A stretch of DNA of 64,000 nucleotides from Streptantibioticus cattleyicolor NRRL 8057 = DSM 46488. Its GTDB lineage: Bacteria; Actinomycetota; Actinomycetes; Streptomycetales; Streptomycetaceae. The stretch's first letter is position 1. The number at the start of each line of letters is the position of its first letter. This document shows, one piece after another, positions 1 to 8,294 of this stretch. A program made the position numbers and the translations under genes. The notes beneath the pieces were generated by a model, which saw only the letters and a program-made list of their open reading frames with translations, was not told the origin of the DNA and did no database searches. Where the stretch lies: the NCBI RefSeq assembly GCF_000240165.1, contig NC_017585.1:1550001-1614000 (forward strand), written 5' to 3'.

Positions 1-1
1 C

Positions 2-697
2 CTCGCCGACGGCCTGCGCACCGGCCACAGCGACCAGCCGGTGGTCCGCGCCCTGGCCCACACCGCGGCCAACTACCGCATCGACCACCGCCACTTCCTG
101 GACTTCATGGCCGCCATGCGGGCCGACCTGCGCGTCACCGGCTACGCCACCTTCCGGGAACTGCGCGGCTACATGCACGGTTCGGCCGCCGTCATCGGCC
201 TCCAGATGCTGCCGGTGCTCGGCCACGTGGTCCCCCGCGACCAGGCCGAGCCGCACGCCGCCGCGCTGGGCGTCGCCTTCCAACTCACCAACTTCCTGCG
301 GGACGTCGGCGAAGACCTCGACCGCGGCCGGGTGTACCTCCCCGCCGACCTGCTCGCCGCGCACGGCGTGGACCGCGAACGGCTGGCGTGGAGCCGGACC
401 ACCGGACGCGCCGACCACCGGATCACCGCCGCGCTGGCCGACTTCGCCGCCCTCACCCGCGCCCACTACCGGCTCGCCCTCCCCGGCATCGCCATGCTCG
501 ACCCCGTCGCCCGGCCCTGCATCCGCGCCGCCTGCGTGCTCTACGGTGGCATCGTCACCGCCGTCGAACGGGAGGGCTACCCGGTGCTCCAACGCCGTTG
601 CGCCGTACCGCGCCGGGTCCGCGCCGCCGTCGCGGTGGACGGGCTCGGCCGGGTCGCCGCCGCCCGGGCCGCCTGCCGGAAACGGGGCCCGCGGTGA
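2..697 (+). CDS. crtB: Phytoene synthase CrtB, C-terminal part (runs in from left edge)
   Basis: This is the end of phytoene synthase, which condenses two geranylgeranyl diphosphates into phytoene, the entry step of C40 carotenoid synthesis. The frame is open from the window edge, so the start lies outside. The second Asp-rich motif is visible as [14 protein letters not shown], preceded by the [12 protein letters not shown] segment usual in the squalene/phytoene synthase fold. The stop overlaps the GTG start of the next gene in a GTGA junction, so the two are translationally coupled. Because crtU and crtY follow, crtE and crtI would be expected just upstream of the window (inference). Confidence 0.93.
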   Translation, partial: LADGLRTGHSDQPVVRALAHTAANYRIDHRHFLDFMAAMRADLRVTGYATFRELRGYMHGSAAVIGLQMLPVLGHVVPRDQAEPHAAALGVAFQLTNFLRDVGEDLDRGRVYLPADLLAAHGVDRERLAWSRTTGRADHRITAALADFAALTRAHYRLALPGIAMLDPVARPCIRAACVLYGGIVTAVEREGYPVLQRRCAVPRRVRAAVAVDGLGRVAAARAACRKRGPR

Positions 698-1680
698 CCG
701 GACGCCGCCCGTCCCGCCCCCGCGTGCCGCTGACCGTACGGCGGCGTGCCGTGCCGTGGGAGCGCACGCGGCCCACCTGGCGGGAGGCCGACCCCGCGCT
801 GATCGCCGAGGCGCTCGCCCGCGCCGAGGCACGCCCCACGGGCAACTGGTTCGTGCTCGCCGCCTCCCAACGCGTCACCGCCCGGCGCCCGTTGGGCCGT
901 ACGGTGGCGGGCGTCGAGGTGGTGGCGTGGCGGGACGGCGACGGCCGGATCGCCGCCGGACCAGGTGCCTGCCCGCATCTGGGGGCGCCGCTGAAGGACG
1001 CGCGGATCTGCCACGGCACCCTGGTCTGCCACTGGCACGGGCTGGCGCTGGACGGCACCGCCCGCCCGGGATGGTCGCCGTACCCCGCCCACGACGACGG
1101 CGTGCTGGTGTGGGTACGGCTGGACCGGGCCGGCGGCGAGCCCCCGCTGGACCGCCCCGTGCTCCCGCCCCGTCCGGCCGCCGGCACCGCGCTGACCGCC
1201 GTGTACGACACCACCGGCACCTGCGAACCCCGGGACGTCGTCGCCAACCGCCTCGATCCGTGGCACGGCGCGTGGTTCCACCCGCACACCTTCGTCGATC
1301 TCACGGTCACCGAGGCGGGGCCGGAACGCGTCGTGGCCCAGGTGTCGTTCAAGGTGGCGGGACGCCTGGTGGTGCCGGTGCGGGCGGAGTTCACGGCGCC
1401 CGGGCCGCGTACCGTCGTGATGCGCGTCGCCGACGGGGAGGGGCGCGGCTCCGTGGTGGAGACGCATGCCACGCCGCTGGGCCGGGACGCGTCCGGGCGG
1501 CCCCGCACGGCGGTCGTGGAGGCGGTGGTCGCGGTCTCCGAGCGGCCCGGGTTCGCCGCGGTGCGCTCCGTGGCGCCGCTGGTGCGCCCGCTGGTACGGG
1601 CGGCGGCGGGCCGGTTGTGGCGGGACGACCTGGCGTACGCGGAACGCCGTTGGGCGCTGCGTGGTGGGGGGCGCGGCTGA
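694..1680 (+). CDS. Rieske [2Fe-2S] protein of the carotenoid cluster (DUF5914-like)
   Basis: A 328-residue protein with an N-terminal Rieske domain. The cluster ligands are C93-x-H95 (CPHLGAP) and C112-x2-H115 (CHWH). The GTG start at 694 overlaps the crtB stop, which favours it over longer in-frame readings through crtB. The C-terminal half contains [15 protein letters not shown], a His-rich stretch that may bind a mononuclear iron as in ring-hydroxylating oxygenases, though the usual facial triad is not obvious. Proteins of this kind sit in Streptomyces carotenoid clusters; a role in oxidising or tailoring a carotenoid is inferred from position, and the substrate is unknown. The stop lies only 12 bases from the convergent crtU stop. 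Confidence 0.85.
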   Translation: MTGRRPSRPRVPLTVRRRAVPWERTRPTWREADPALIAEALARAEARPTGNWFVLAASQRVTARRPLGRTVAGVEVVAWRDGDGRIAAGPGACPHLGAPLKDARICHGTLVCHWHGLALDGTARPGWSPYPAHDDGVLVWVRLDRAGGEPPLDRPVLPPRPAAGTALTAVYDTTGTCEPRDVVANRLDPWHGAWFHPHTFVDLTVTEAGPERVVAQVSFKVAGRLVVPVRAEFTAPGPRTVVMRVADGEGRGSVVETHATPLGRDASGRPRTAVVEAVVAVSERPGFAAVRSVAPLVRPLVRAAAGRLWRDDLAYAERRWALRGGGRG

Positions 1681-1692
1681 GCCGCCGTGCCG

Positions 1693-3255
1693 TCAGCCGC
1701 GAAGTCCGCGCCGGTGGTCCGCGAGCCGGTGCAGGGCACGCAGCGCGGCCGTGCGGCCCCGGCGCGGCACCGTCCACAGGGTGTGTCCGCGCACCCCCCA
1801 GCGTTCCAGCAGCGTGTTGGCGGCGAGGAAACCGGTGGTGGCGGCGCGTTCCATCAGGGCGACGGGCAGATCGGCGCGGACCAGGTCGCCGGCGAGGACG
1901 ACGGCCGGGTGCGGGGTGCGGACGGTGGGCCGCGCCTCGTACCCGCCGACCGGGAAGAGCGGGCAGTCGTCGTGCCACTCGTGCCGGGCGTCGACGATCC
2001 GGGCCCGCCGGGTGTGGGGGTGGACGCGGTGCAACTCGGCGACGAGACGCCGCTGTTCGAGGTCGCGGTCGGCGTCCGGCGGCACCGCGTAGGCGTGCAG
2101 TTCGACCACCGAGCCGCCGTGGGCCGCCGCCCAGCGCGCCGCTTCGCCCTCCCAGCGGTCGAGCACGCTGACGTTGTCCAGCCGGCCGAATCCGCTGGTG
2201 CCGAGGAAACCGGGCGCGTCCGGCCCCGGCGGGCGGTCCAGCCACAACCGGCTGACCAGGAACGGCGGCGCGGTACGCAGCGCGGCGATCCGCGCCCGCC
2301 ACTCCGCCGTACCGAGCCCGGGCGACCCGCCGGCCAACCGCCGCAACCCCGCCGTGTCGAGCGCCAGCACGACCCCGTCGTACCGCCGCCGCTCACCACG
2401 GCACCGCACCTCCACCGCGCCCCGCCCGCACGGCACCACCTCGTCCACCGGCGACGAGACGCGCAACTCGGCGCCCATCCCGGCCAGTCGGGCCGCCAAC
2501 GGCTCCCACAACGCGACGGGGAACGGTTCGCGGACCACGTCGAACAGCAGCCCCTCGGCCGACCCGAGGAAGTAGATGTGGAACATCAACGCCATCTCGG
2601 CGGCGGAGAGTTCACCCGGATCGCAGAAGAAACTGCGCGAGAACACCTCGAACGCGAGATGCCTCGCCGCGGCGGGGAAGCCGATCGCGTCCAGGAACGC
2701 GGTGGCGCTGACCGCGTCCAGCCGCCGGTAGATCCGCGGCACGCGCACGTCCACCAGGTCCAGCGCCGCCACCGGGTTCATCCGCAGCAGATCACCCCGG
2801 CGGAACGCGGGGCTGCGGGCCACGAAACCCAGCGCGCTCCACGGCGGGGTGCGCGGAACGCGGGCGAAGCCGTCCCGGATGCCGTCGGCGTGGCGCAGCG
2901 GGTAGTCGGGCAGCGGGGTGAGGCATCGCAGCTCCGGATCGACCCGGCGCAGCAGTCCCCGCAGGTTGTAGTACTGCCGGAAGAAGGCATGGAAGCCGCG
3001 GCTCATCGTCACCGTGGTGCCGTCCGCGAGCGTGGTCGGCCAGCCGGCCAGCCGCCCGCCCAGCACCGGCCGCGCCTCGTGGAGGATGACCCGTACGCCG
3101 CGTTCGGCCAGCGCGGTGGCCGCCGCGAGCCCGGCGATGCCGCCACCGACCACGGCCACGGTGCGGACCTCGGCCGGCCGCGGGCGTCCGGCCGCGGGGA
3201 GGACGGTCTCGATCCGCCGGTCCCGGCCGGGGCGGTGGTGCGCCGGCCCGGTCAC
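1693..3255 (-). CDS. crtU: Carotene desaturase/aromatase CrtU (isorenieratene-type)
   Basis: A 520-residue FAD-dependent enzyme that turns beta-ionone end rings into aromatic phi rings with a methyl shift. The dinucleotide-binding motif VAVVGGGIAGLAAA lies at about residues 33-46, followed by an acidic strand end (ILHEARPVLGGR). The phytoene-desaturase-type C-terminus is VVLAGDLVRADLP. The GTG start overlaps the crtY stop as GTGA, so it is translated from the crtY mRNA. Length and cluster position fit CrtU better than a lycopene-forming CrtI. Product identity is inferred from the family and from pairing with CrtY. Confidence 0.88.
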   Translation of the reverse strand: MTGPAHHRPGRDRRIETVLPAAGRPRPAEVRTVAVVGGGIAGLAAATALAERGVRVILHEARPVLGGRLAGWPTTLADGTTVTMSRGFHAFFRQYYNLRGLLRRVDPELRCLTPLPDYPLRHADGIRDGFARVPRTPPWSALGFVARSPAFRRGDLLRMNPVAALDLVDVRVPRIYRRLDAVSATAFLDAIGFPAAARHLAFEVFSRSFFCDPGELSAAEMALMFHIYFLGSAEGLLFDVVREPFPVALWEPLAARLAGMGAELRVSSPVDEVVPCGRGAVEVRCRGERRRYDGVVLALDTAGLRRLAGGSPGLGTAEWRARIAALRTAPPFLVSRLWLDRPPGPDAPGFLGTSGFGRLDNVSVLDRWEGEAARWAAAHGGSVVELHAYAVPPDADRDLEQRRLVAELHRVHPHTRRARIVDARHEWHDDCPLFPVGGYEARPTVRTPHPAVVLAGDLVRADLPVALMERAATTGFLAANTLLERWGVRGHTLWTVPRRGRTAALRALHRLADHRRGLRG

Positions 3256-4466
3256 GTCCGGCCCCGGCACGGACCGTACGGCGCGGGCGGCCGGCGACGC
3301 AGCAACGGGAGTTCCACCGCGGTACGCAGCATCGGCGGTACGGGGGTGCGCAGCCCGACCGCGATGTCCTCGGCGAGCCGGGTACGCCCGTCCAGGAAAC
3401 GCAGCAGACGCGGCGCGGGTACCCGCCGGAACAACCCGGTCAGCAACGCCGGCCCGTCCACGCGGCCGGTGTCCAGGGCACGCAGCAGCACCGCGTCCAT
3501 GGCCAGCGCCCGGCGCGGATACGGCGGCGGCGGCACCGGAACGCGCCCGGCGGCCAACGCGGCGGCCACCGCCCGGCTCTGCCGCTGCACGGCCGCGAAG
3601 GTGTACCCGGTCGCGGGCCGGGTGGCGCCGCCCGCGGTGCCGATACGGAAGACCGACGCCCCGGCCCGGCGCGGGAAACGCCCGTCCGTCATGGGGATGG
3701 CACCCCGCTCCGTCGCCGTCACCTCCACCGGCCCCGTGCCGAGCACCCGGTGCAGATAGTGGTCGAGGGCGTCGTGGTACCCCTCCGCGTCGAGCGGCGC
3801 CGCCGAGAACTCGGTGTACTCCACCAACGCCTCGCACGGCCCGAGCGGCAGGACGTACCCGAAGGAGAGCCCGTGCCGCGGCTGGCGGGTACGGAAGTCC
3901 ATCAACTCTGCCGTGTCCGGGTCGAAGACAGCACGGGACGAGCGCACGAACCACCCCTGGAAATGCTGCACCAGCGTGGTGCGCGCGGGCGGCAACGTCT
4001 TCGGCGGCCGGGAGTCGAACGCCCACCGGGCCCGCCATACCACCGCCTCCCCGTCGCCCGTCCGGCCACGCACCAGCACGCCGCCCCCGTCGTCCCGGAC
4101 CTCCTCCACCACCGCCGTCACCCGCCGCGCGCCCGGCGCGGCGGCCAGCCGGCCCGCCACCAGCCGCTCCAGGTCCGGCGACCGCAACATCTTGTACCGC
4201 AACGGACCAGGCCGTACGGTCACCGGCGCCCCGCCGTCCGCCCCCCGCACCCGCAACCGGTCCCACACCGCGGTCAGCGCCCCGTCGAAGTCACCCCCGC
4301 CCTCCTCCCAGTAACACCACGTCCGGTCGGCCGGCCTCAGCTCCCCCGGCGGCGCACCGACCAGCAACACCCCGACCCGACGGGCGAGCGCCGGATCCGT
4401 GAGCCGGTACGCCAGACACAGCCCCGCCGCCCCGGTCCCCACCACGACGACCTCGGCATCCCGCAT
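3252..4466 (-). CDS. crtY: Lycopene cyclase CrtY
   Basis: A 404-residue flavoprotein that cyclises the ends of lycopene to beta rings, giving beta-carotene for CrtU. The N-terminus holds the nucleotide-binding motif VVVVGTGAAGLCLAYRL, then RTWCYWEE, which matches the conserved segment of plant/bacterial CrtY-type cyclases. FRIGTAGGATRPATGYTF is the second conserved block. The ATG at 4466 is chosen because GGGAGG lies just upstream and the nucleotide-binding fold begins six residues in; a longer reading adds 30 low-complexity residues. It is the first gene of the minus-strand crtY-crtU unit. Confidence 0.92.
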   Translation of the reverse strand: MRDAEVVVVGTGAAGLCLAYRLTDPALARRVGVLLVGAPPGELRPADRTWCYWEEGGGDFDGALTAVWDRLRVRGADGGAPVTVRPGPLRYKMLRSPDLERLVAGRLAAAPGARRVTAVVEEVRDDGGGVLVRGRTGDGEAVVWRARWAFDSRPPKTLPPARTTLVQHFQGWFVRSSRAVFDPDTAELMDFRTRQPRHGLSFGYVLPLGPCEALVEYTEFSAAPLDAEGYHDALDHYLHRVLGTGPVEVTATERGAIPMTDGRFPRRAGASVFRIGTAGGATRPATGYTFAAVQRQSRAVAAALAAGRVPVPPPPYPRRALAMDAVLLRALDTGRVDGPALLTGLFRRVPAPRLLRFLDGRTRLAEDIAVGLRTPVPPMLRTAVELPLLRRRPPAPYGPCRGRT

Positions 4467-4619
4467 CCGGCGTCCTCCCGTCCCACCCCCCGCCCCACCC
4501 TCGCACCCCGCCCCGGCCCCGGGCCCGCCGACCGCCCGGCGGGCGACGACGACCACCTGGACGGCCGACCGAGGGGTTGGCCCGGACGTGCGGACGCCCG
4601 GCGCCGTGGCGTGCCCCGT

Positions 4620-5501
4620 TCAGCCGGTGTGGGCCACCACGGCGTCGATGAGGACGGGCCAGGGTTCGCGCGGGCGGTCGTGGCCCATGTCGGGGACGAG
4701 CAGCAGTTCGGCACCGGGTACCAGACCGGCGGTGCGCTTGCCGCCGCTGGGGTCGATCAGGGTGTCGTCCAGCCCGTGGATCACCAGCGTCGGCACCCGA
4801 AGCTCACGCAGCGCGTCCGCGCGTGAACCGCTGAGGATCATCGCGCCGAGCCGTCGTCCGGCCCCTGCGGGGTAGTAGGCGCGGTCGTAGGCGGCGGCGG
4901 CCGACTCGCGCAACACCGCGGCGTCACCGTATCGCCTGGAGGCCCACACCAGCTCCCGCTCCGCCGCCATGACGTACCCCTCGCGGTCCGCGGGCTTCGG
5001 GGCGAACAGCACCGATCGGGCCTCCGGGGTGGGCCGGCCGTACTCGCTCTCGCCGGTCGAGGACATCATCGACGTCAGGGTCAGCACCCGCTCGGGGGAG
5101 GAGATGGCCATCGTCTGAGCGATCATCGCGCCCATCGAGGCACCGACCACGAGGGCCCGTGCCACACCCAGCGCGGTGAGCAGGCCCGATCCGTCGACGA
5201 CCATGTCGAGCAGCCGGTAGGGGACTAGCGCGGCGGCGGTAGTGATGTCTGCCGAACTCACGGCGGCGATGAACTCACCCATGTCCACGGGGTGGTCGTC
5301 GAACCTGGTGGACAGCCCGCAGTCGCGGTTGTCGTACCGGACCACGTACCGGCCGCGATCCGCCGGCGCCCGGCGGAAGTCCTCGTGCCAGGCGGTCATC
5401 TGCGTCCCGAAACCCGTCACGAGCAGGACGGCGGGGTCCCCGGGGTCGCCGAAGGTCTCGTAGGCGATGGACACTTCGGGGGAGACGGCGACGATCGGCA
5501 T
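4620..5501 (-). CDS. Alpha/beta-hydrolase fold protein
   Basis: A 293-residue cytoplasmic alpha/beta hydrolase. The nucleophile elbow is GASMGA with Ser122; the acid is probably in HGLDDTLID and the catalytic His in DMGHDRP near the end. The start at 5501 (MPIVAVSPEV) is preferred because the first strand of the fold begins there; the longer reading is Arg-rich and non-conserved in appearance. It is divergent from the DJ-1/PfpI operon across a 166-base spacer that holds a CGGGATCCCG palindrome at 5556-5565. The substrate cannot be told from sequence; this branch includes esterases and lactonases. Confidence 0.85.
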   Translation of the reverse strand: MPIVAVSPEVSIAYETFGDPGDPAVLLVTGFGTQMTAWHEDFRRAPADRGRYVVRYDNRDCGLSTRFDDHPVDMGEFIAAVSSADITTAAALVPYRLLDMVVDGSGLLTALGVARALVVGASMGAMIAQTMAISSPERVLTLTSMMSSTGESEYGRPTPEARSVLFAPKPADREGYVMAAERELVWASRRYGDAAVLRESAAAAYDRAYYPAGAGRRLGAMILSGSRADALRELRVPTLVIHGLDDTLIDPSGGKRTAGLVPGAELLLVPDMGHDRPREPWPVLIDAVVAHTG

Positions 5502-5667
5502 GCGCGGAGCCTGCCACGGCGAACCACGAAGCGCACTTGGATCACCGGCGCGTGGCGGGATCCCGTCGGGATGTGTCGTTCGAGCCCATCCGCGCCGCGC
5601 GCAGCGGCTCCTAGCATCGAGGAGAAGCCGGTGACCGCCGGCTCGGGGTCCAACGAAAGACACTCAC

Positions 5668-6348
5668 ATGCACGTCCAGATCGTGTTGTTCGACGGGTTC
5701 GACCCACTCGACTCCATCGCGCCGTTCGAGGTCTTCCACGCCGGGGGTACCGCATCCGGGGGTGCGGTCGGTGTGGAGCTGGTCAGCGCGGAGGGGCCGC
5801 GGGAGGTGGTCAGCGGCACCGGCGGGCTGGCGTTGCGCGCCACCGGTGCTCTCGACCCCGGTCGTCCCGGTGTCGTCCTCATCCCCGGAGCCTCCGGTCG
5901 CGTCGGCGACCCCGAGGGCGCCGTGGACGGAGAGGACGACGGGACGGGGGACGACACGATCCCGGTCCGGATGGCCCGCACCCTGGACACCGAGTTGCCG
6001 GTGCTGCTCAAGGCCGCCATGGACAACGAGCGGATCACCATGGCGACGGTCTGCGGCGGTTCGCTCGTCCTGGCCATGGCCGGCCTCATCGAAGGCCGCC
6101 ACGCCACCACCCACCACCTGGGCCTGGACCTGCTCGACGCGACCGGCGTCCACGTGGTCCGCGCGCGCGTCGTCGACGACGGCGACCTGGTCACCGCCGC
6201 CGGGGTCACCTCCGGCCTCGACCTCGGCCTGTACCTGCTGGAGCGCGAGGTGGGGCCGCGGATCGCCCACGCCGTGGAGGTGATGTTCGCCCACGAGCGC
6301 CGCGGCGTCACCTGGCGCCCCGACGGGCCCGAGCCCACCGGCTTCTGA
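5668..6348 (+). CDS. DJ-1/PfpI-family class I glutamine-amidotransferase-like protein
   Basis: A 226-residue protein of the DJ-1/ThiJ/PfpI superfamily. The opening VQIVLFDGFDPLDSIAPFEVF and the nucleophile elbow TVCGGS (Cys129), with Glu21 in the position that pairs with the cysteine, are typical. Relatives include isonitrile hydratases and the ligand-binding halves of AraC regulators; no DNA-binding domain is attached here. It heads a three-gene plus-strand run with the next two genes 47 bases and 0 bases away. Its reaction cannot be assigned; a role in handling reactive small molecules is inference. Confidence 0.85.
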   Translation: MHVQIVLFDGFDPLDSIAPFEVFHAGGTASGGAVGVELVSAEGPREVVSGTGGLALRATGALDPGRPGVVLIPGASGRVGDPEGAVDGEDDGTGDDTIPVRMARTLDTELPVLLKAAMDNERITMATVCGGSLVLAMAGLIEGRHATTHHLGLDLLDATGVHVVRARVVDDGDLVTAAGVTSGLDLGLYLLEREVGPRIAHAVEVMFAHERRGVTWRPDGPEPTGF

Positions 6349-6395
6349 GCGTCCCGCACCGCCCCCAAACGTCACGAGCGAGAAAGCGCCACTTC

Positions 6396-6722
6396 ATGAC
6401 CACCGACATCGAAGGCACCTGGGACCTCACCATCGCCACACCCGTCGGACGGATGCGGCCCGTCGTCGAACTGCGCAGACAGGACGGGCGGTTGGTCGGC
6501 ACCGCCCGCGGCGTGGGCGAGGAACTGCCGCTGAAGGACATCGCCCTCGACGGCGACCAGCTGACGTGGAAGCAGTCCGTCACCCGCCCGATGCGCCTCA
6601 ACCTGACCTTCGCCGTCACCATCGACGGCGACACGCTCACCGGCACCTCCAAGGCCGGCCGCCTGCCGTCCTCGAAGGTCACCGGTCGACGCCGCAGCGA
6701 CGCCGCCGCCGAGCCCGCGTGA
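6396..6722 (+). CDS. Small beta-rich protein of unknown function
   Basis: A 108-residue protein with no signal peptide or membrane segment. The pattern GTWDLTIATPVG, GRLVGTARGVG, LPLKDIALDGDQLTW and DTLTGTSKAG alternates short strands with turns, which suggests a small beta-barrel such as a calycin-like or lipid-binding fold (inference). It is 47 bases after the DJ-1/PfpI gene, and its stop overlaps the ATG of the following membrane gene, so the three are probably one transcript. No catalytic residues can be named. Confidence 0.75.
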   Translation: MTTDIEGTWDLTIATPVGRMRPVVELRRQDGRLVGTARGVGEELPLKDIALDGDQLTWKQSVTRPMRLNLTFAVTIDGDTLTGTSKAGRLPSSKVTGRRRSDAAAEPA

Positions 6723-7369
6723 TGGCGGCATCACGCGCCACGTCCCGGGTCGTCGCCGCGGCTGCGACGGGGGCGCCCACGTTGGTGTTCCTGGCGGCGA
6801 ACGCGGTCGGCGGCCTGCTGTCCGCGTCCGTCGCCGCGGCGGTGACCGCCGTGGTCGTCCTCGCCTGGCGGCTGCGCGCCCGGCAGCAGGTCCGGTACGC
6901 GGTCGTCGGAGCCCTGCTGGCGACGGCGTGCGCCGCGGTGGCCGCCTGGACCGGGCAGGCCCGGGGGTTCTTCCTGCTCCCGATGGTGATCCCGGCCGCC
7001 GCGACGGCGGCTTGCCTGCTGTCCGTGGCGGCCGGCCGCCCGCTGGCCGGGCTGATCGCCAACAGGATCGTGGGCGGCCCGCCCGAGTGGCGCTCGCACC
7101 GGGCGCTGCACCGCTTCTACGCGGTGACGACGGTGGTGATCGGGCTCGTCAGCCTGGTGAGCCTGGCCGCTCAGGTGGCGCTCTACCGCTGGGGCGAAGT
7201 CGCCTGGCTGGGGGTGCTCCACCTGCTCATGGGACCGTTGTGGGCCGCCATCACGGCACTGTCCGTGCTGTTGTCCCGCATCACGGTCACCCGCGCGCGG
7301 AACGCCGCACGGGAAACCGCCCGTCACCCGGTCCTGGCGGCGGCGAAGCCGGACCATGGCACCCCTTGA
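6722..7369 (+). CDS. DUF3159-like integral membrane protein
   Basis: A 215-residue membrane protein with about five hydrophobic segments: residues ~13-50 (two), ~58-75, ~81-100 and two more between ~130 and ~185. The cytoplasmic tail is basic. The arrangement, with a glycine-rich first pair of helices followed by a GLIANRI segment, resembles DUF3159 proteins of actinomycetes. The ATG overlaps the stop of the preceding small gene (TGATG), supporting translational coupling. Function unknown; the operon partner with a DJ-1/PfpI domain suggests a stress-related role, but that is weak inference. Confidence 0.72.
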   Translation: MAASRATSRVVAAAATGAPTLVFLAANAVGGLLSASVAAAVTAVVVLAWRLRARQQVRYAVVGALLATACAAVAAWTGQARGFFLLPMVIPAAATAACLLSVAAGRPLAGLIANRIVGGPPEWRSHRALHRFYAVTTVVIGLVSLVSLAAQVALYRWGEVAWLGVLHLLMGPLWAAITALSVLLSRITVTRARNAARETARHPVLAAAKPDHGTP

Positions 7370-7413
7370 CCCGACCGCAGGCGGGACCGGCCGTGGCAGC
7401 GCCCGGCCGCGTC

Positions 7414-7944
7414 CTACTGGCCCACGAACTGCTGGTAGTTGAGGCCGTTGCAGCCGAACGAGCGCAGTCCGTAGGCGAGACTGTCGTCGATGCACCGCCC
7501 GGTGTTCTCGTTCTGGAACGTGAGGGTGCCGTTGTTGTTGTAGAACACCCGCCACCTCTGGTAGTTGAGGCCGTTGCACCCGAACGAACGCAGCCCGTAG
7601 GCCGAGCTGTCGTCGATGCAGCGTCCGGTGTTGCCGTTCTGCATCACCCAGTTGCCGTCGGACTGGCCGATCATGGCCCAGTACTGGTAGTTGAGGCCGT
7701 TGCAGCCGAAGGCACGCAGCCCGTAGGCGGAGCTGTCGTCGATACAGCGTCCGGTGTTGACGTTCTTGATGGCACCGTTGTCGAGGGGGCTCATGGTGCC
7801 CGGGTGGACGGCGGTGCCGAGCGGGGCCGGGGTTACGGGCGCGGCCGAGGCGGTGCCCATGCCGGTCGCGGCGAGGGCGGCGGCAGCGGCCGACGCGACC
7901 GTGAAGCGGATGAGAGCGGTGACCGAGCGCTTGCGGACGTTCAC
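7414..7944 (-). CDS. Secreted ricin-type lectin-like protein with three near-identical repeats
   Basis: A 176-residue exported protein. GTG at 7944 is preceded by GGAGG at normal spacing. Residues ~1-34 form a signal peptide (basic start, Ala-rich core, ASAAP cleavage region). The mature part is three repeats of about 42 residues, each with TGRCIDD, AYGLR and FGCNGLNYQ, ending in YQYW, YQRW and YQQF; these are QxW-type ricin B lectin repeats with two Cys each. Three repeats make one beta-trefoil. There is no catalytic domain, so sugar binding at the cell surface or outside is the expected role. The repeats are unusually alike. Confidence 0.82.
   Translation of the reverse strand: MNVRKRSVTALIRFTVASAAAAALAATGMGTASAAPVTPAPLGTAVHPGTMSPLDNGAIKNVNTGRCIDDSSAYGLRAFGCNGLNYQYWAMIGQSDGNWVMQNGNTGRCIDDSSAYGLRSFGCNGLNYQRWRVFYNNNGTLTFQNENTGRCIDDSLAYGLRSFGCNGLNYQQFVGQ
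7433..7756 (-). repeat. Three tandem coding repeats inside the lectin gene
   Basis: Three copies of a block of about 75 bases, spaced about 126 bases apart, begin near 7433, 7559 and 7685. They share the stretch GTAGTTGAGGCCGTTGCA (third position may differ) and the following Cys-Asp-Asp codons. Identity at DNA level is high enough to suggest recent duplication or gene conversion. Confidence 0.8.
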
Positions 7945-8294
7945 GACGGGCCTCCAGATCCAGAGGGCTTGCTTGCACACACCCGCGCGGCGAGCAGCCG
8001 GCGGCTGGCTCACGCCGAACCAGCGCCGCAGAGTATGGGCCGGCGAGCACGGCCCGCCAGAGGAAGCGGGGCTTCCGACCGCCGCCGTCCGGGAATGGCC
8101 GGTTCCCCTACCACGTGGCACCTTCACGAAATGGCGACCCCGTCTCCACGTACCGTGTGTTGACAGGGCGTCAGCCACCGTCCCACCATCGGAACCTGGT
8201 CCGGCTGGACGTTCCATCGTCGGCCGCGCATGATGCGGCGGAGCCACGGGTGCTACTGCGGTGCGTCGGCGGCGGCATACCGGGGGAGCCACAT
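7945..8294. other. Intergenic region between lectin and esterase genes
   Basis: This 350-base spacer separates two divergent genes for exported proteins and must hold both promoters. A TTGACA hexamer lies at 8160-8165 on the plus strand, but no convincing -10 hexamer follows at 16-18 bases. I see no RNA gene, repeat or coding frame with a ribosome-binding site here. Confidence 0.4.

Noticed and set aside
388-693. In-frame extension of the Rieske gene into crtB
   Set aside because: The longer start would lie deep in crtB and add Arg/Pro-rich sequence typical of an out-of-frame shadow; the GTGA overlap at 694 is the better start.
3256-4266. Long minus-strand extension of crtU through crtY
   Set aside because: It overlaps crtY in another frame and has no conserved motifs; crtY is the real gene there.
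7433-7756. Short regularly spaced repeats as a CRISPR array
   Set aside because: The repeats are in frame inside a lectin gene and code for trefoil units; the spacing is about 126 bases and the between-repeat sequence is also coding.
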